Source: Granulosicoccus antarcticus IMCC3135
Lineage (GTDB): Bacteria > Pseudomonadota > Gammaproteobacteria > Granulosicoccales > Granulosicoccaceae
Assembly: GCF_002215215.1 (NCBI RefSeq)
Contig: NZ_CP018632.1
Span: 3,840,501 to 3,904,500, forward strand
Direction: 5' to 3'
DNA: 64,000 nt
The translations under genes and the position numbers were made by a program. This document shows positions 18,531 through 26,492 of the stretch, piece by piece; positions within the stretch are counted from its first letter, which is position 1; each line of letters opens with the position of its first letter. The notes below the pieces were generated by a model that worked only from the letters and a program-made list of their open reading frames with translations, had not been told where the DNA came from and did not search any database.

Positions 18531-19192
18531 TCGTATCGTAGAAACCCACGTCCTCCGGACGTGGTCAGAGGGCTGAGGCTTTGCCGATAGTCCGACTCAA
18601 TGGTAAACCTCTCGTGAGCTATCCCCATAGCCTCATTCGAGGAATACCAATGAGTCGTTTTAAGAAGCTATCACACACGATATGGCACTGCCAATATCAT
18701 GTGGTTTGGACACCCAAGTATCGGTACCGGGTTCTTGCCGGTTCGGTGAAACAAGAAGTATCCAGTTGTATTAGGGCTTTTTCGGAGCAGAAGAAGTGCG
18801 AAGTGGTGGAGTTGAACGTGCAGATCGACCACGTTCACTTGATCGTGTCGATACCGCCGAAGCTGTCGGTATCGGATTATGTCGGAATGGTGAAGGGGAG
18901 GACGGCAATACGAGTTCTCCAGCGTTTCAAAGAGTTACGGACAAAGCCGTATTGGGGCAATCACTTCTGGACAAAGGGGTACTGCGTTGACACGGTGGGT
19001 TTGGATCTGGAAAAGATCCAGGCTTATGTTCGGTATCAAGATAAGAAGGATCAACAAATAGAGCAGCGCCAGCTCGGGCTGTAGTTATGTAAATGCTGGG
19101 GGGTTGGCTTCCTGGTCGTCTCTGACGGCCAGGCATACCGGGCCCCTATGGGGCCGACTCAAGCCCCTGCGCTCCGCGTAGGGATCTTTTAG
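18531..19192 (+). mobile_element. IS200/IS605-family element, copy 1
   Basis: A 662-bp element encoding only the Y1 transposase. It is inserted directly 3' of TTTAG (18526-18530) and itself ends in TTTAG (19188-19192), with no target duplication, as IS200/IS605 elements do. Subterminal hairpins are visible: CCACGTCC/GGACGTGG at the left end and GCCCC/GGGGC plus CCCTGCG/CGCGTAGGG near the right end. The same sequence recurs at 41539-42200. Confidence 0.92.
18650..19084 (+). CDS. tnpA: IS200-type Y1 transposase TnpA
   Basis: Small HUH transposase of 144 residues from ATG 18650, the usual length for IS200 TnpA. The HUH motif is IDHVHLIVS near residues 60-70 and the nucleophilic Tyr is in AYVRYQDKKDQ near the C-terminus. 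It performs single-strand cut-and-paste transposition through the hairpin ends. No TnpB accompanies it. Identical in sequence to the protein at 41658-42092. Confidence 0.95.
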   Translation: MSRFKKLSHTIWHCQYHVVWTPKYRYRVLAGSVKQEVSSCIRAFSEQKKCEVVELNVQIDHVHLIVSIPPKLSVSDYVGMVKGRTAIRVLQRFKELRTKPYWGNHFWTKGYCVDTVGLDLEKIQAYVRYQDKKDQQIEQRQLGL

Positions 19193-19263
19193 TATTATTG
19201 TTGCAACGCCGTTGCGAAGTTCGAGATCCGCGCGTTCTATGGAAGAGAGCATCCCAATCAACC

Positions 19264-20469
19264 TTAAACGCGTTCAATAATAGTGGCGACACCCATGCCA
19301 CCTGCCACGCAAAGAGTCACCAATGCGGTGTTCAGGTCGCGGCGCTCCAATTCCTCGAGGGCAGTGCTGAGAAGAATCGCGCCGGAGGCGCCCAATGGAT
19401 GGCCCATTGCAATTGCACCGCCGTTTACGTTTACTTTGTCGGGGTCCAGATCAAAGTGGTCGATGCACATGAGCGCGACCGAAGCAAAAGCTTCGTTAAT
19501 CTCAAACAGATCTATGTCAGCAATCGTCATGCCCGCTTTTTCAAGAACAAGCTCGGTCGCACTGATCGGGCCCGTTAACATCGTGGTCGTTTCGACACCC
19601 GTGCTGCTGCACGCCTTGATGCGCGCGCGCGCGGTCAAGCCATGCTTTTTGCCGGCGGCAGCACTTCCCATTAAAATTGCGGCGGCACCGTCAACAATGG
19701 CGCTGGAATTTCCCGCGGTGTGAATGTGCGAAATGCTGGCGAGCTCAGGATGCGCGGCAAAAGCGCGTTCGGTAAAGTCAATTGCTCCGTTCGCAGGGGC
19801 AAAGGCGGCGCGCAGTTTGCCAAGTGCGTCCGTGTTGGAATTAGGGCGGATGTTGTCATCTTGAGAAAGAACTGAAACTCCGTTCAAATCATTTACGGGA
19901 ACAATCGAACGCTCAAAATGTCCGTTTTCACGGGCGACGGTTGCGCGTTTGTGGCTTTCGGCGGCGAAGGAATCAACGCGGCTTCGGTCGTGGCCCAGAA
20001 GCGACGCAATCATGTCAGCGGCAAAACCCTGCGAAACGTAATGTTCGGGGAACGTCAGCAATGGGTCCGATACCCATGATCCGCGATCCGCACCCATTGA
20101 CACGCGCGACATGCTCTCAACACCTCCTGCTATAACAAGTTCATTCTGGCCCGATTTGATCATTGCCGACGATAAATTCACCGCATCTAATCCAGACGAA
20201 CAGAAGCGGTTTATCTGTAATCCGGGAACTTTTTCGGAATAGCCAGCGAGCAGCGCAGCCGACCGTGGGATGTCCCCACCTTGTTCGCCAACAGGTAAAA
20301 CGCAGCCCAATACGACGTCCTCGACGCTGCTTACGTCGAAATCATTGCGCTCCTTTAAGGCCCGCAATGGGGTTGCAGCCAGTTGAACTGGGCTGATCGA
20401 CTGCAATTTGCTGTCCCTTATCTTTCCGCGTGGCGTGCGAACTGAATCGTAAATGAGCGAGTCGAACAT
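19264..20469 (-). CDS. Acetyl-CoA acyltransferase (FadA-like thiolase)
   Basis: Thiolase of 401 residues with nucleophile Cys90 in INRFCSSGLDA, GGVESMSRV, NEAFASVA, GHPLGASGA and the terminal CVAGGMG. It is the second degradative thiolase in the window. It sits between the IclR regulator (64 bases upstream) and the split crotonase gene (12 bases downstream), so it belongs to the minus-strand operon. The N-terminal VRTPRGKIRDSKL is typical of the long-chain FadA group. Confidence 0.92.
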   Translation of the reverse strand: MFDSLIYDSVRTPRGKIRDSKLQSISPVQLAATPLRALKERNDFDVSSVEDVVLGCVLPVGEQGGDIPRSAALLAGYSEKVPGLQINRFCSSGLDAVNLSSAMIKSGQNELVIAGGVESMSRVSMGADRGSWVSDPLLTFPEHYVSQGFAADMIASLLGHDRSRVDSFAAESHKRATVARENGHFERSIVPVNDLNGVSVLSQDDNIRPNSNTDALGKLRAAFAPANGAIDFTERAFAAHPELASISHIHTAGNSSAIVDGAAAILMGSAAAGKKHGLTARARIKACSSTGVETTTMLTGPISATELVLEKAGMTIADIDLFEINEAFASVALMCIDHFDLDPDKVNVNGGAIAMGHPLGASGAILLSTALEELERRDLNTALVTLCVAGGMGVATIIERV

Positions 20470-20533
20470 AAGAATACTCCCATTATTGGTTCGCCTATTT
20501 TACACAGTGAAATTGCTTATGCAAGTTGTGTCC

Positions 20534-21424
20534 TTAAGTTGAGACCAAAGAAGCGACGTTCTTGCTGAGATGGACAAGCCGAGGCCCCACAATGGTTTCC
20601 AAAGTTTCAAGGCTGGCAGCAAACTGTGGGCCTGCTGCATTAAAGGCCATAACTGTAGCCCCGTCACTGGAAACCAAAGGGACCCCCACGGCACGAATAT
20701 CACGCTGCCATTCACCGTCGACGATACAGAAACCACGCTTTTCAATTTGCGCAAAGCTCTTCTTGATAGAAGCCTTCAGTTTTGGCCATTTGGTTCCGTG
20801 CCGCTTTTCAAGCAAGCTGAAAACGTAATCCTGTTCACCTTCAGAGATGCCCCACATGAACGCCCGACCCAGCGCCGTTGTTGCCATGTCCACGCGGCTT
20901 CCGATATCTAGGTGCATCGTCATCATCGTGGAAGGTTGGCACGCGTCCACATAGATCATGCTTAACCGGTCACGTGCGGCTAGCGCCACTGGCAGATTGA
21001 CTTCTTCGGCGAGCTTTTGAAGATGCTCGCGCGCAACCACTCGAGCCTTCATACTGGTAAGAACCGGATACCCAAGCGCAAGGATAGCAGGCGCTGGTTC
21101 AAATTTCCCGAGGCGCTGGTTGTAGCTCAAGTAGCCCAATTCTGTGAGCGTGTGGGTCAATCTGGTGACGGTCGCTTTTGGAACCTGTGTGATTTCAGAA
21201 AGCTCGCTATTTCCAAGTGGCGAGGGCCGAACACTGAAGGCCCGCAGCATTTCCAAGCCGCGTGCGAGCGACCAGTTGAACTTCCGATCCTTACTCAGGC
21301 GCTCGCTGATATCATCGTTGTCATAGATCAGGCTGACTGCGGACCGGGACGCCTTTGGCGCGGTGCCAGGCTCAGCCTTGCTCGGACTCGATGGTGTTTT
21401 GCCACTGCTTTTCTTTTTAGTCAT
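20534..21424 (-). CDS. IclR-family transcriptional regulator
   Basis: A 296-residue IclR regulator with an extended Lys/Ser/Pro-rich N-terminus of about 45 residues. The winged helix-turn-helix follows (LARGLEMLRAF to ITQVPKATVTRLTHTL), then the effector-binding domain with ALGRAFMWG. IclR proteins commonly control aromatic or aliphatic-acid catabolism from adjacent genes. It starts the minus-strand crotonase/thiolase operon and diverges from the methylsuccinyl-CoA module, so it probably controls one or both. The effector is unknown. Confidence 0.9.
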   Translation of the reverse strand: MTKKKSSGKTPSSPSKAEPGTAPKASRSAVSLIYDNDDISERLSKDRKFNWSLARGLEMLRAFSVRPSPLGNSELSEITQVPKATVTRLTHTLTELGYLSYNQRLGKFEPAPAILALGYPVLTSMKARVVAREHLQKLAEEVNLPVALAARDRLSMIYVDACQPSTMMTMHLDIGSRVDMATTALGRAFMWGISEGEQDYVFSLLEKRHGTKWPKLKASIKKSFAQIEKRGFCIVDGEWQRDIRAVGVPLVSSDGATVMAFNAAGPQFAASLETLETIVGPRLVHLSKNVASLVST

Positions 21425-21744
21425 TCGTTATTATCCAATGAAGCGCATTGCGATGTCCGGCGCGATAAGGGCACAGGCTGGGCACTTTGGGTGCCCGTCC
21501 ACGTTGTGATTTTGCCATAGATGCATATTGCAGTTTCATTAGTTAAAACACACAGCAATAATTTGGCTTACCGACTAGGCGATTTCGTCTCAGACTACGC
21601 CCAGAGATCACAGAATGACGCTCAGTATTTGTAATTTGAGGGTGATCGTGTTTTACTCTGCGAAAATCAGTTTCATTTACGAAGCTTTCACATAGTATCG
21701 ATCGCCATGCTGAAATCAACGGATGCAAAGGTGGAAAACAGATA
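21425..21744. other. Intergenic region between IclR gene and module
   Basis: About 320 bases between divergent transcription units. It is AT-rich near 21535-21560 and must hold the promoters of both directions, but I see no perfect operator palindrome or convincing gene. The reverse-strand frame here has no recognisable protein features. Confidence 0.4.
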
Positions 21745-21900
21745 ATGAACGCCAATTCGAACACCCTAACAGACACAACTCTTTGTTTTAGAGCCGTAGC
21801 GATCAACAAAGATGAAGAGGCACCGATTTTTCAGGCCGCTGACTTTGGACTGGTTGCCGACCACTTCGATGATGTTCTCGAATTGACGGGAAAGCTGTAG
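21745..21900 (+). pseudogene. etfA: Relic of electron-transfer flavoprotein alpha C-terminus
   Basis: A 51-codon frame starting ATG 21745 and ending TAG directly before the next ATG. Its last 35 residues, AVAINKDEEAPIFQ and AADFGLVADHFDDV onward, match the C-terminal end of EtfA, which binds FAD and accepts electrons from acyl-CoA dehydrogenases. The first 16 residues do not fit EtfA, and the rest of that roughly 310-residue protein is absent. It is either a deletion remnant or a short frame kept for translational coupling to the hydratase gene. Confidence 0.7.
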
Positions 21901-22764
21901 ATGTCTGCTGTCGCAAATGAAAAGAAGCCGGACGCAGATACGCTACGCGAGGCCATTGGCCGCGAAACGCGATCATCGGATGTAGTAAATCTGGCCCGCT
22001 GCCAGCAATTGGAAGCGACCTTGGATCGAGGTGTCGATAAAGTGGCCGTGGGCGATCCTGCTCCGCTTGGCATTCATTGGTGCGTGAACCTTGCGTGCGC
22101 ACCAATGGCGCAGATTGACACCGACGGGCATCCTAAACGTGGTCAGTTTTTGCCAGATGTGCCGTTGCCGCGTCGCATGTGGGCGGGTGGTCAATTGCGC
22201 CTGCTTGATCCCATTTTGGTCGGTGACCGCGTTGATCAGACATCCATCATTACGGACGTCAGGGTGAAAGAGGGGCGCAGTGGGACGCTGTGCTTTATCA
22301 CCGTTGAACACACCATATCGACCGAACGCGGTGTTGCGATAAGAGAAAAGCAAGACATCGTTTATCGGGGCCAAACCAGCACGCCGAAACCAGCCAGTAT
22401 TTCGGAAGAGGTCGCGAAGTCGGCTACGATCAGAAAGGCGGTGACGGCCAATCCGGTCCTGTTGTTTCGATATTCTGCGCTGACATTTAATGCACATCGC
22501 ATTCACTATGATCGTGATTACGCGCAGCTCGAAGAGGGGTACCCCGGCCTCGTGGTGCACGGACCGCTTCAGGCGACACAGCTGTTGAATTTGGCTGCGT
22601 CCTACAAATGCATGCCGAAAACGTTTCATTTTCGTGGTGTAAGCCCGTTGTTTGATGGCAGCGAATATACGCTCAATGCTGAACCAACCGACGCAGGGCT
22701 GGACCTTTGGACATCGTCGGCAGCAGGGCACGACGCGATGTTGGCCAAGGCGGAGTGGTCGTGA
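21901..22764 (+). CDS. meh: Mesaconyl-C4-CoA hydratase-like (FAS1-like/MaoC dehydratase)
   Basis: A 287-residue protein of the HTD2/mesaconyl-C4-CoA hydratase family with two hotdog halves: RRMWAGGQLRLLDPI in the first and FNAHRIHYDRDYA with VVHGPLQATQLL in the second. In the 3-hydroxypropionate bicycle this enzyme turns mesaconyl-C4-CoA into (S)-citramalyl-CoA. The assignment rests on family resemblance plus the neighbouring lyase and CoA transferase. Itaconyl-CoA hydratase is a close alternative. Its stop overlaps the next ATG (ATGA-type, 22762-22766). Confidence 0.8.
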   Translation: MSAVANEKKPDADTLREAIGRETRSSDVVNLARCQQLEATLDRGVDKVAVGDPAPLGIHWCVNLACAPMAQIDTDGHPKRGQFLPDVPLPRRMWAGGQLRLLDPILVGDRVDQTSIITDVRVKEGRSGTLCFITVEHTISTERGVAIREKQDIVYRGQTSTPKPASISEEVAKSATIRKAVTANPVLLFRYSALTFNAHRIHYDRDYAQLEEGYPGLVVHGPLQATQLLNLAASYKCMPKTFHFRGVSPLFDGSEYTLNAEPTDAGLDLWTSSAAGHDAMLAKAEWS

Positions 22765-23603
22765 TGTATGACATCAGTTCCATCGTGACCCCCCTGTTTG
22801 TTCCGGCGACAAAGCTAGATCGGCTGGCCAAGGCCGCGGCGTCAGGGGCTGACGCGATTATTCTGGATTTGGAAGACGCGGTAGAGCCAAAAGATAAAGT
22901 TCGTGCGCGTGAAGAATTGCTGCAATCCCAGTTGCCCGACCTACCGATTATATTACGGATCAACGCAAGCGATACAGAATGGTTTGTTGATGATGCCAAG
23001 GCTGCGATCGATCTGAATCTAAGTGCGGTAATGCTGCCTAAGGCTGAAGAGATTGCCCAGCTATCCCAGCTTGATGGGATCCTGGGTGGGGCACTCAACA
23101 TCATCGCATTGGTCGAAACTGTGCGCGGTATCGCCAACTTGAACAAAATTTGCGCAACCGCCGCCGTAACGAGATTAGCGTTTGGATCGGTGGATTTCGC
23201 GGCTGATCTTGGATGTGCTCACGTTCGAGACAGTCTGAGTTTTGCGCGGGCGCAAATCGTGTTCGCATCGCGTTTGGCCGCATTGGCCGCACCGCTGGAC
23301 GGGGTCACATTGTCTGTAAGTGACGCAGATGCTGCACAAGATGACGCCCGCTACGCTTCGGATCTTGGGTTTTCCGGCAAGCTCTGTATTCACCCAAATC
23401 AGATAGTGCCCGTAAAAATGGGCTTTTCCCCATCCGAAGCTGATCTCGCATGGGCGAACAAAATTTTGGAGAGCGACGGTGACGGCGCGACCAAAGTGGA
23501 TGGCATGATGGTCGATGCACCGGTCCGCCGTCGGGCGGAACAAATTGTCCGTCGCGCGGTGCCAGCTATAACCCAAACCAAAGGGATCGACCGAAATGTA
23601 TGA
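22764..23603 (+). CDS. ccl: Citramalyl-CoA/malyl-CoA lyase-like (CitE family)
   Basis: CitE-type CoA-ester lyase of 279 residues from ATG 22764. Seen: FVPATKLDRLAKA, the metal-binding ILDLEDAVEPKDK, the Arg of LRINA, ALVETVRGI and AFGSVDFAADLG. These line the Mg-dependent active site that cleaves malyl- or citramalyl-CoA. Between a mesaconyl-C4-CoA hydratase and a mesaconyl-CoA transferase, cleavage of (S)-citramalyl-CoA to acetyl-CoA and pyruvate is the logical reaction. It overlaps the next gene by 8 bases. Confidence 0.82.
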   Translation: MYDISSIVTPLFVPATKLDRLAKAAASGADAIILDLEDAVEPKDKVRAREELLQSQLPDLPIILRINASDTEWFVDDAKAAIDLNLSAVMLPKAEEIAQLSQLDGILGGALNIIALVETVRGIANLNKICATAAVTRLAFGSVDFAADLGCAHVRDSLSFARAQIVFASRLAALAAPLDGVTLSVSDADAAQDDARYASDLGFSGKLCIHPNQIVPVKMGFSPSEADLAWANKILESDGDGATKVDGMMVDAPVRRRAEQIVRRAVPAITQTKGIDRNV

Positions 23604-24822
23604 TTTATTAAAGGGAACCAGGATTGTCGAAGGTGCGTCTTTTATCGCGGGGCCGATCTGTTGCCAGCACCTTGTTCAATTCGGGGCTGAGGTCATTCGG
23701 TTCGACATGATCGGCGGTGGGCCTGACTACAACCGTTGGCCGATCTCGCCTGAAGGCGACAGTCTGTATTGGGAAGGCCTTAATAAGGGCAAAAAATCTG
23801 TCGCTATTAATCTTTCCAGCACCGAAGGACGCGCCCTTGCTATTGAGATCGCGACTGCTCCGGGTGATGACGGAGGAATGTTTGTGACTAACTATCCTGT
23901 GAACGGGTTTCTGTCGCACGAAAAGTTGGCTGAAGTGCGTCCTGATCTCATCACGGTGCGCGTCATGGGGTGGGCCGACGGGCGCAATTCGGTAGATTAT
24001 ACGCTGAACGCCGTTACTGGATTTCCGATGATGACAGGTCCCGCTGAATTGCCTGTGGATCGGCCAGTAAATCATGTTTTGCCCGCGTGGGATCTGATCA
24101 CCGGGTCCTATGCCGCGTTTTCATTGGTTGCGGCGGAAAGACAACGACGCCTTACAGGGCAGGGCGGGGAAATTCGTATCCCGCTAAGCGATATCGCGGC
24201 GACAACCATCGCCAACCTCGGGCAACTCGCAGAAGTCAGCGTCAGTGGGCAAGATCGCCCTCGGTCGGGAAATGATTTGTTTGGTGCGCTGGGACGGGAT
24301 TTTGTCACAAAGGACAACAAGCGGTTGATTGCCGTAGCCATTACATTTCGCCAATGGGCCACTTTGGTCAAAGCGCTCAACCTCAAGGACGACGAAGCCC
24401 GTCTCGAACAAGAATTGGGAGTGTCCTTTGAGGGCGAAAGCGAACGCTTCACCCATCGAAGCCGTATTTTTGACATCGTGCAAGCCAAGATCGAGCAGAT
24501 GACACATGCAGAAGTCGCGACCTGCTTCGATGATGCGGGTGTTTTGTGGAATACGTATCGTACGCTAACGGAATCTATTTCCGAAGAACGCGGGTTCGTG
24601 CGCGATAACCCCATTTTCACACAACACAAACATCCGTCCGGCTACAGCTACCCCACACCAAGCGCCGCCGCGACAATTCCAAAAAAGGAACGCGCAATGC
24701 CCGGATTTGCACCGCGGTTAGGCGAGCACACCGATCAAGTGCTGCAAGAGTTGCTTGGGTTTTCGACACGAAAAATTAACGAATTGCATGACCGCGGCAT
24801 CGTTTCGCGGCCATCCAAATAG
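23596..24822 (+). CDS. mct: Mesaconyl-CoA C1-C4 CoA transferase-like (CaiB/BaiF)
   Basis: Class III CoA transferase of 408 residues. It resembles the Chloroflexus mesaconyl-CoA C1-C4 transferase along its whole length as I remember it: IRFDMIGGGPDYNRWP, YWEGLNKGKKSVAI, the catalytic-Asp segment NSVDYTLN, VNHVLPAWDLITG and APRLGEHTDQVLQ. Known Mct moves CoA within mesaconate from C1 to C4. This joins methylsuccinyl-CoA dehydrogenase (C1 product) to the C4-specific hydratase encoded upstream. The order hydratase-lyase-transferase-dehydrogenase forms a closed set. Confidence 0.85.
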   Translation: MYDLLKGTRIVEGASFIAGPICCQHLVQFGAEVIRFDMIGGGPDYNRWPISPEGDSLYWEGLNKGKKSVAINLSSTEGRALAIEIATAPGDDGGMFVTNYPVNGFLSHEKLAEVRPDLITVRVMGWADGRNSVDYTLNAVTGFPMMTGPAELPVDRPVNHVLPAWDLITGSYAAFSLVAAERQRRLTGQGGEIRIPLSDIAATTIANLGQLAEVSVSGQDRPRSGNDLFGALGRDFVTKDNKRLIAVAITFRQWATLVKALNLKDDEARLEQELGVSFEGESERFTHRSRIFDIVQAKIEQMTHAEVATCFDDAGVLWNTYRTLTESISEERGFVRDNPIFTQHKHPSGYSYPTPSAAATIPKKERAMPGFAPRLGEHTDQVLQELLGFSTRKINELHDRGIVSRPSK

Positions 24823-24833
24823 AGGCTTATGAC

Positions 24834-26492
24834 ATGATTTCGGATAACATGACCCAAGTATTGGCGAACGCGGACCAAGCCGTTTCGCATGCACGTGCTT
24901 TTTTTGAATCGGCGAGACACGCAGTGCGTGACCGCGTTGCGGTATCCGGAAAATTTGACGCTGCATTGGCTGAAAAAGAACAACGCGCGCTGCATGCAAT
25001 GGCATGGATGGCGACAGTCGTAGAGGCATTGGCACAAACCGGGATCTGGGCCCATCGGCTTAACGATGCAGGCACGTTCAATGCGCCGGAGCAGCTTGTT
25101 CTCAAGATTGGCTTTGGCGAGTACCTGACCCAATTGGTTGGCGGAATTCCCATGGGCCCCAACGAAATGGCGCGTCCTGTCGATTTTGGGCTCACGAAAG
25201 AGGCTCAGGCCTTCGCGAGCCACGACGTAGTCGCCACATTTATCACCCACGGAAATTCGCCCGAAAACAGAGCAGAACTTGCAACGCTGATTTCGCAGGG
25301 GTCCGAAATTTCGGACGATCTGTTTGACGAAGAACTGATGATGGTGCGTGATATGTATCGCCGCTTTACAAACGAACGCATCCAACCGCAGGCCCATAAA
25401 TGGCACTTGAACAACGACCTGATCCCTGACGGTATTGTTTCGGAAATGGCCGAGCTTGGCACGTTTGGCGTCTGCATTGACGAAGATTTTGGCGGTTTGG
25501 GCCTTGGCAAACTGGCTATGTGTGTTGTTACCGAAGAGCTGAGCAGAGGGTGGATCGCTGCTGGGTCGCTCGGCACACGGTCGGAGATTGCGGGCGAGCT
25601 GATCTCGACCGGCGGCACATTCAGTCAGAAGGAAAAGTGGCTGCCCAAAATCGCGTCGGGAGAAGTGCTTCCGACTGCGGTGTTTACAGAACCCGACACC
25701 GGTTCGGATTTGGGAAGTCTGCGCACACGAGCGACAAAGGCGGATACCGGCTGGACGCTTAAAGGTAACAAAACATGGATTACGCACGCGTCACGCAGTG
25801 ATCTGATGACGGTATTGGCACGCACTGAGGCTGACAGCAAAGGCTATAGCGGGTTGAGTATGATGCTTGCGCCAAAACCGCGCGGCTCCGAAAACGACCT
25901 ATTCCCTGCTGAAGGGATGAGCGGCGGCGAAATTGAAGTGCTTGGATATCGCGGCATGCGCGAATACGAACTGTCCTTTGACAGTTTCCAAATGCCAGAG
26001 GACGCTGTGCTCGGTGACGAGGTTGGCAAAGGTTTCAAGCAACTTATGCAAACGTTTGAAGGCGCGCGGATTCAGACTGCAGCCCGCGCTGTCGGGGTTG
26101 CGCGCAACGCCTTTGAGTTGGGGTTGAGCTATGCGTTGGATCGCAAGCAGTTTGGCAAATCAATTGTCAAGTTCCCACGCATTGCCGACAAGATTGCGAT
26201 GATGGCTGTCGAGGTCGTGTTGTCCAGAGAGTTGACGTATTTCGCGGCTCGCGAGAAAGACAAAGAAAAGCGCTGCGATATAGAAGCGGGCATGGCCAAA
26301 CTTTTGGCGGCGCGTGTCGCGTGGACGAACGCGGATGCCGCGCTTCAAATCCACGGCGGAAACGGGTATTCAATGGAGTTCGAAATCAGCCGCGTTCTCT
26401 GCGATGCACGAATTCTGAATATTTTTGAGGGAGCCGCAGAAATCCAGGCTCATGTCGTCGGGCGGGGGCTTGTCTCGCCCAGGAATGGATAA
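24834..26492 (+). CDS. mcd: (2S)-methylsuccinyl-CoA dehydrogenase
   Basis: An acyl-CoA dehydrogenase of 552 residues, about 160 longer than usual. The extra N-terminal region is typical of methylsuccinyl-CoA dehydrogenase of the ethylmalonyl-CoA pathway. Other features include FTEPDTGSDLGS, EIEVLGYRGMREYEL, DRKQFGKSIVKF and the C-terminal NIFEGAAEIQ. It oxidises (2S)-methylsuccinyl-CoA to mesaconyl-C1-CoA. It follows the CoA transferase by 11 bases. No crotonyl-CoA carboxylase/reductase or ethylmalonyl-CoA mutase is in the window, so the source of methylsuccinyl-CoA lies elsewhere or is a methyl-branched diacid. Confidence 0.87.
   Translation: MISDNMTQVLANADQAVSHARAFFESARHAVRDRVAVSGKFDAALAEKEQRALHAMAWMATVVEALAQTGIWAHRLNDAGTFNAPEQLVLKIGFGEYLTQLVGGIPMGPNEMARPVDFGLTKEAQAFASHDVVATFITHGNSPENRAELATLISQGSEISDDLFDEELMMVRDMYRRFTNERIQPQAHKWHLNNDLIPDGIVSEMAELGTFGVCIDEDFGGLGLGKLAMCVVTEELSRGWIAAGSLGTRSEIAGELISTGGTFSQKEKWLPKIASGEVLPTAVFTEPDTGSDLGSLRTRATKADTGWTLKGNKTWITHASRSDLMTVLARTEADSKGYSGLSMMLAPKPRGSENDLFPAEGMSGGEIEVLGYRGMREYELSFDSFQMPEDAVLGDEVGKGFKQLMQTFEGARIQTAARAVGVARNAFELGLSYALDRKQFGKSIVKFPRIADKIAMMAVEVVLSRELTYFAAREKDKEKRCDIEAGMAKLLAARVAWTNADAALQIHGGNGYSMEFEISRVLCDARILNIFEGAAEIQAHVVGRGLVSPRNG

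Larger units (their letters stand above)
17805..19252 (-). pseudogene. Crotonase gene split by IS200-like insertion
   Basis: Enoyl-CoA hydratase/isomerase-family gene cut in two. The 5' part runs from ATG 19252 to 19193 and the 3' part from 18530 to 17805. Removing the 662-bp element (18531-19192) restores one frame across the junction, reading ...VATIILNYPSGRNALAPG..., a normal crotonase N-terminus. The remaining frame can only start at a TTG (18503), missing about 30 residues. It still carries SAGGDVKG and EGNAAGGGMSIAAA. The intact gene followed the thiolase by 12 bases. Recent disruption is inferred because the coding sequence is otherwise undamaged. Confidence 0.88.

Noticed and set aside
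21973-22731. 252-codon reverse frame in the hydratase gene
   Set aside because: Antisense to a recognised enzyme gene, with composition typical of a shadow frame.
24735-25787. 350-codon reverse frame in the methylsuccinyl-CoA dehydrogenase gene
   Set aside because: Cys/Arg/His-rich shadow of a strongly supported coding sequence.
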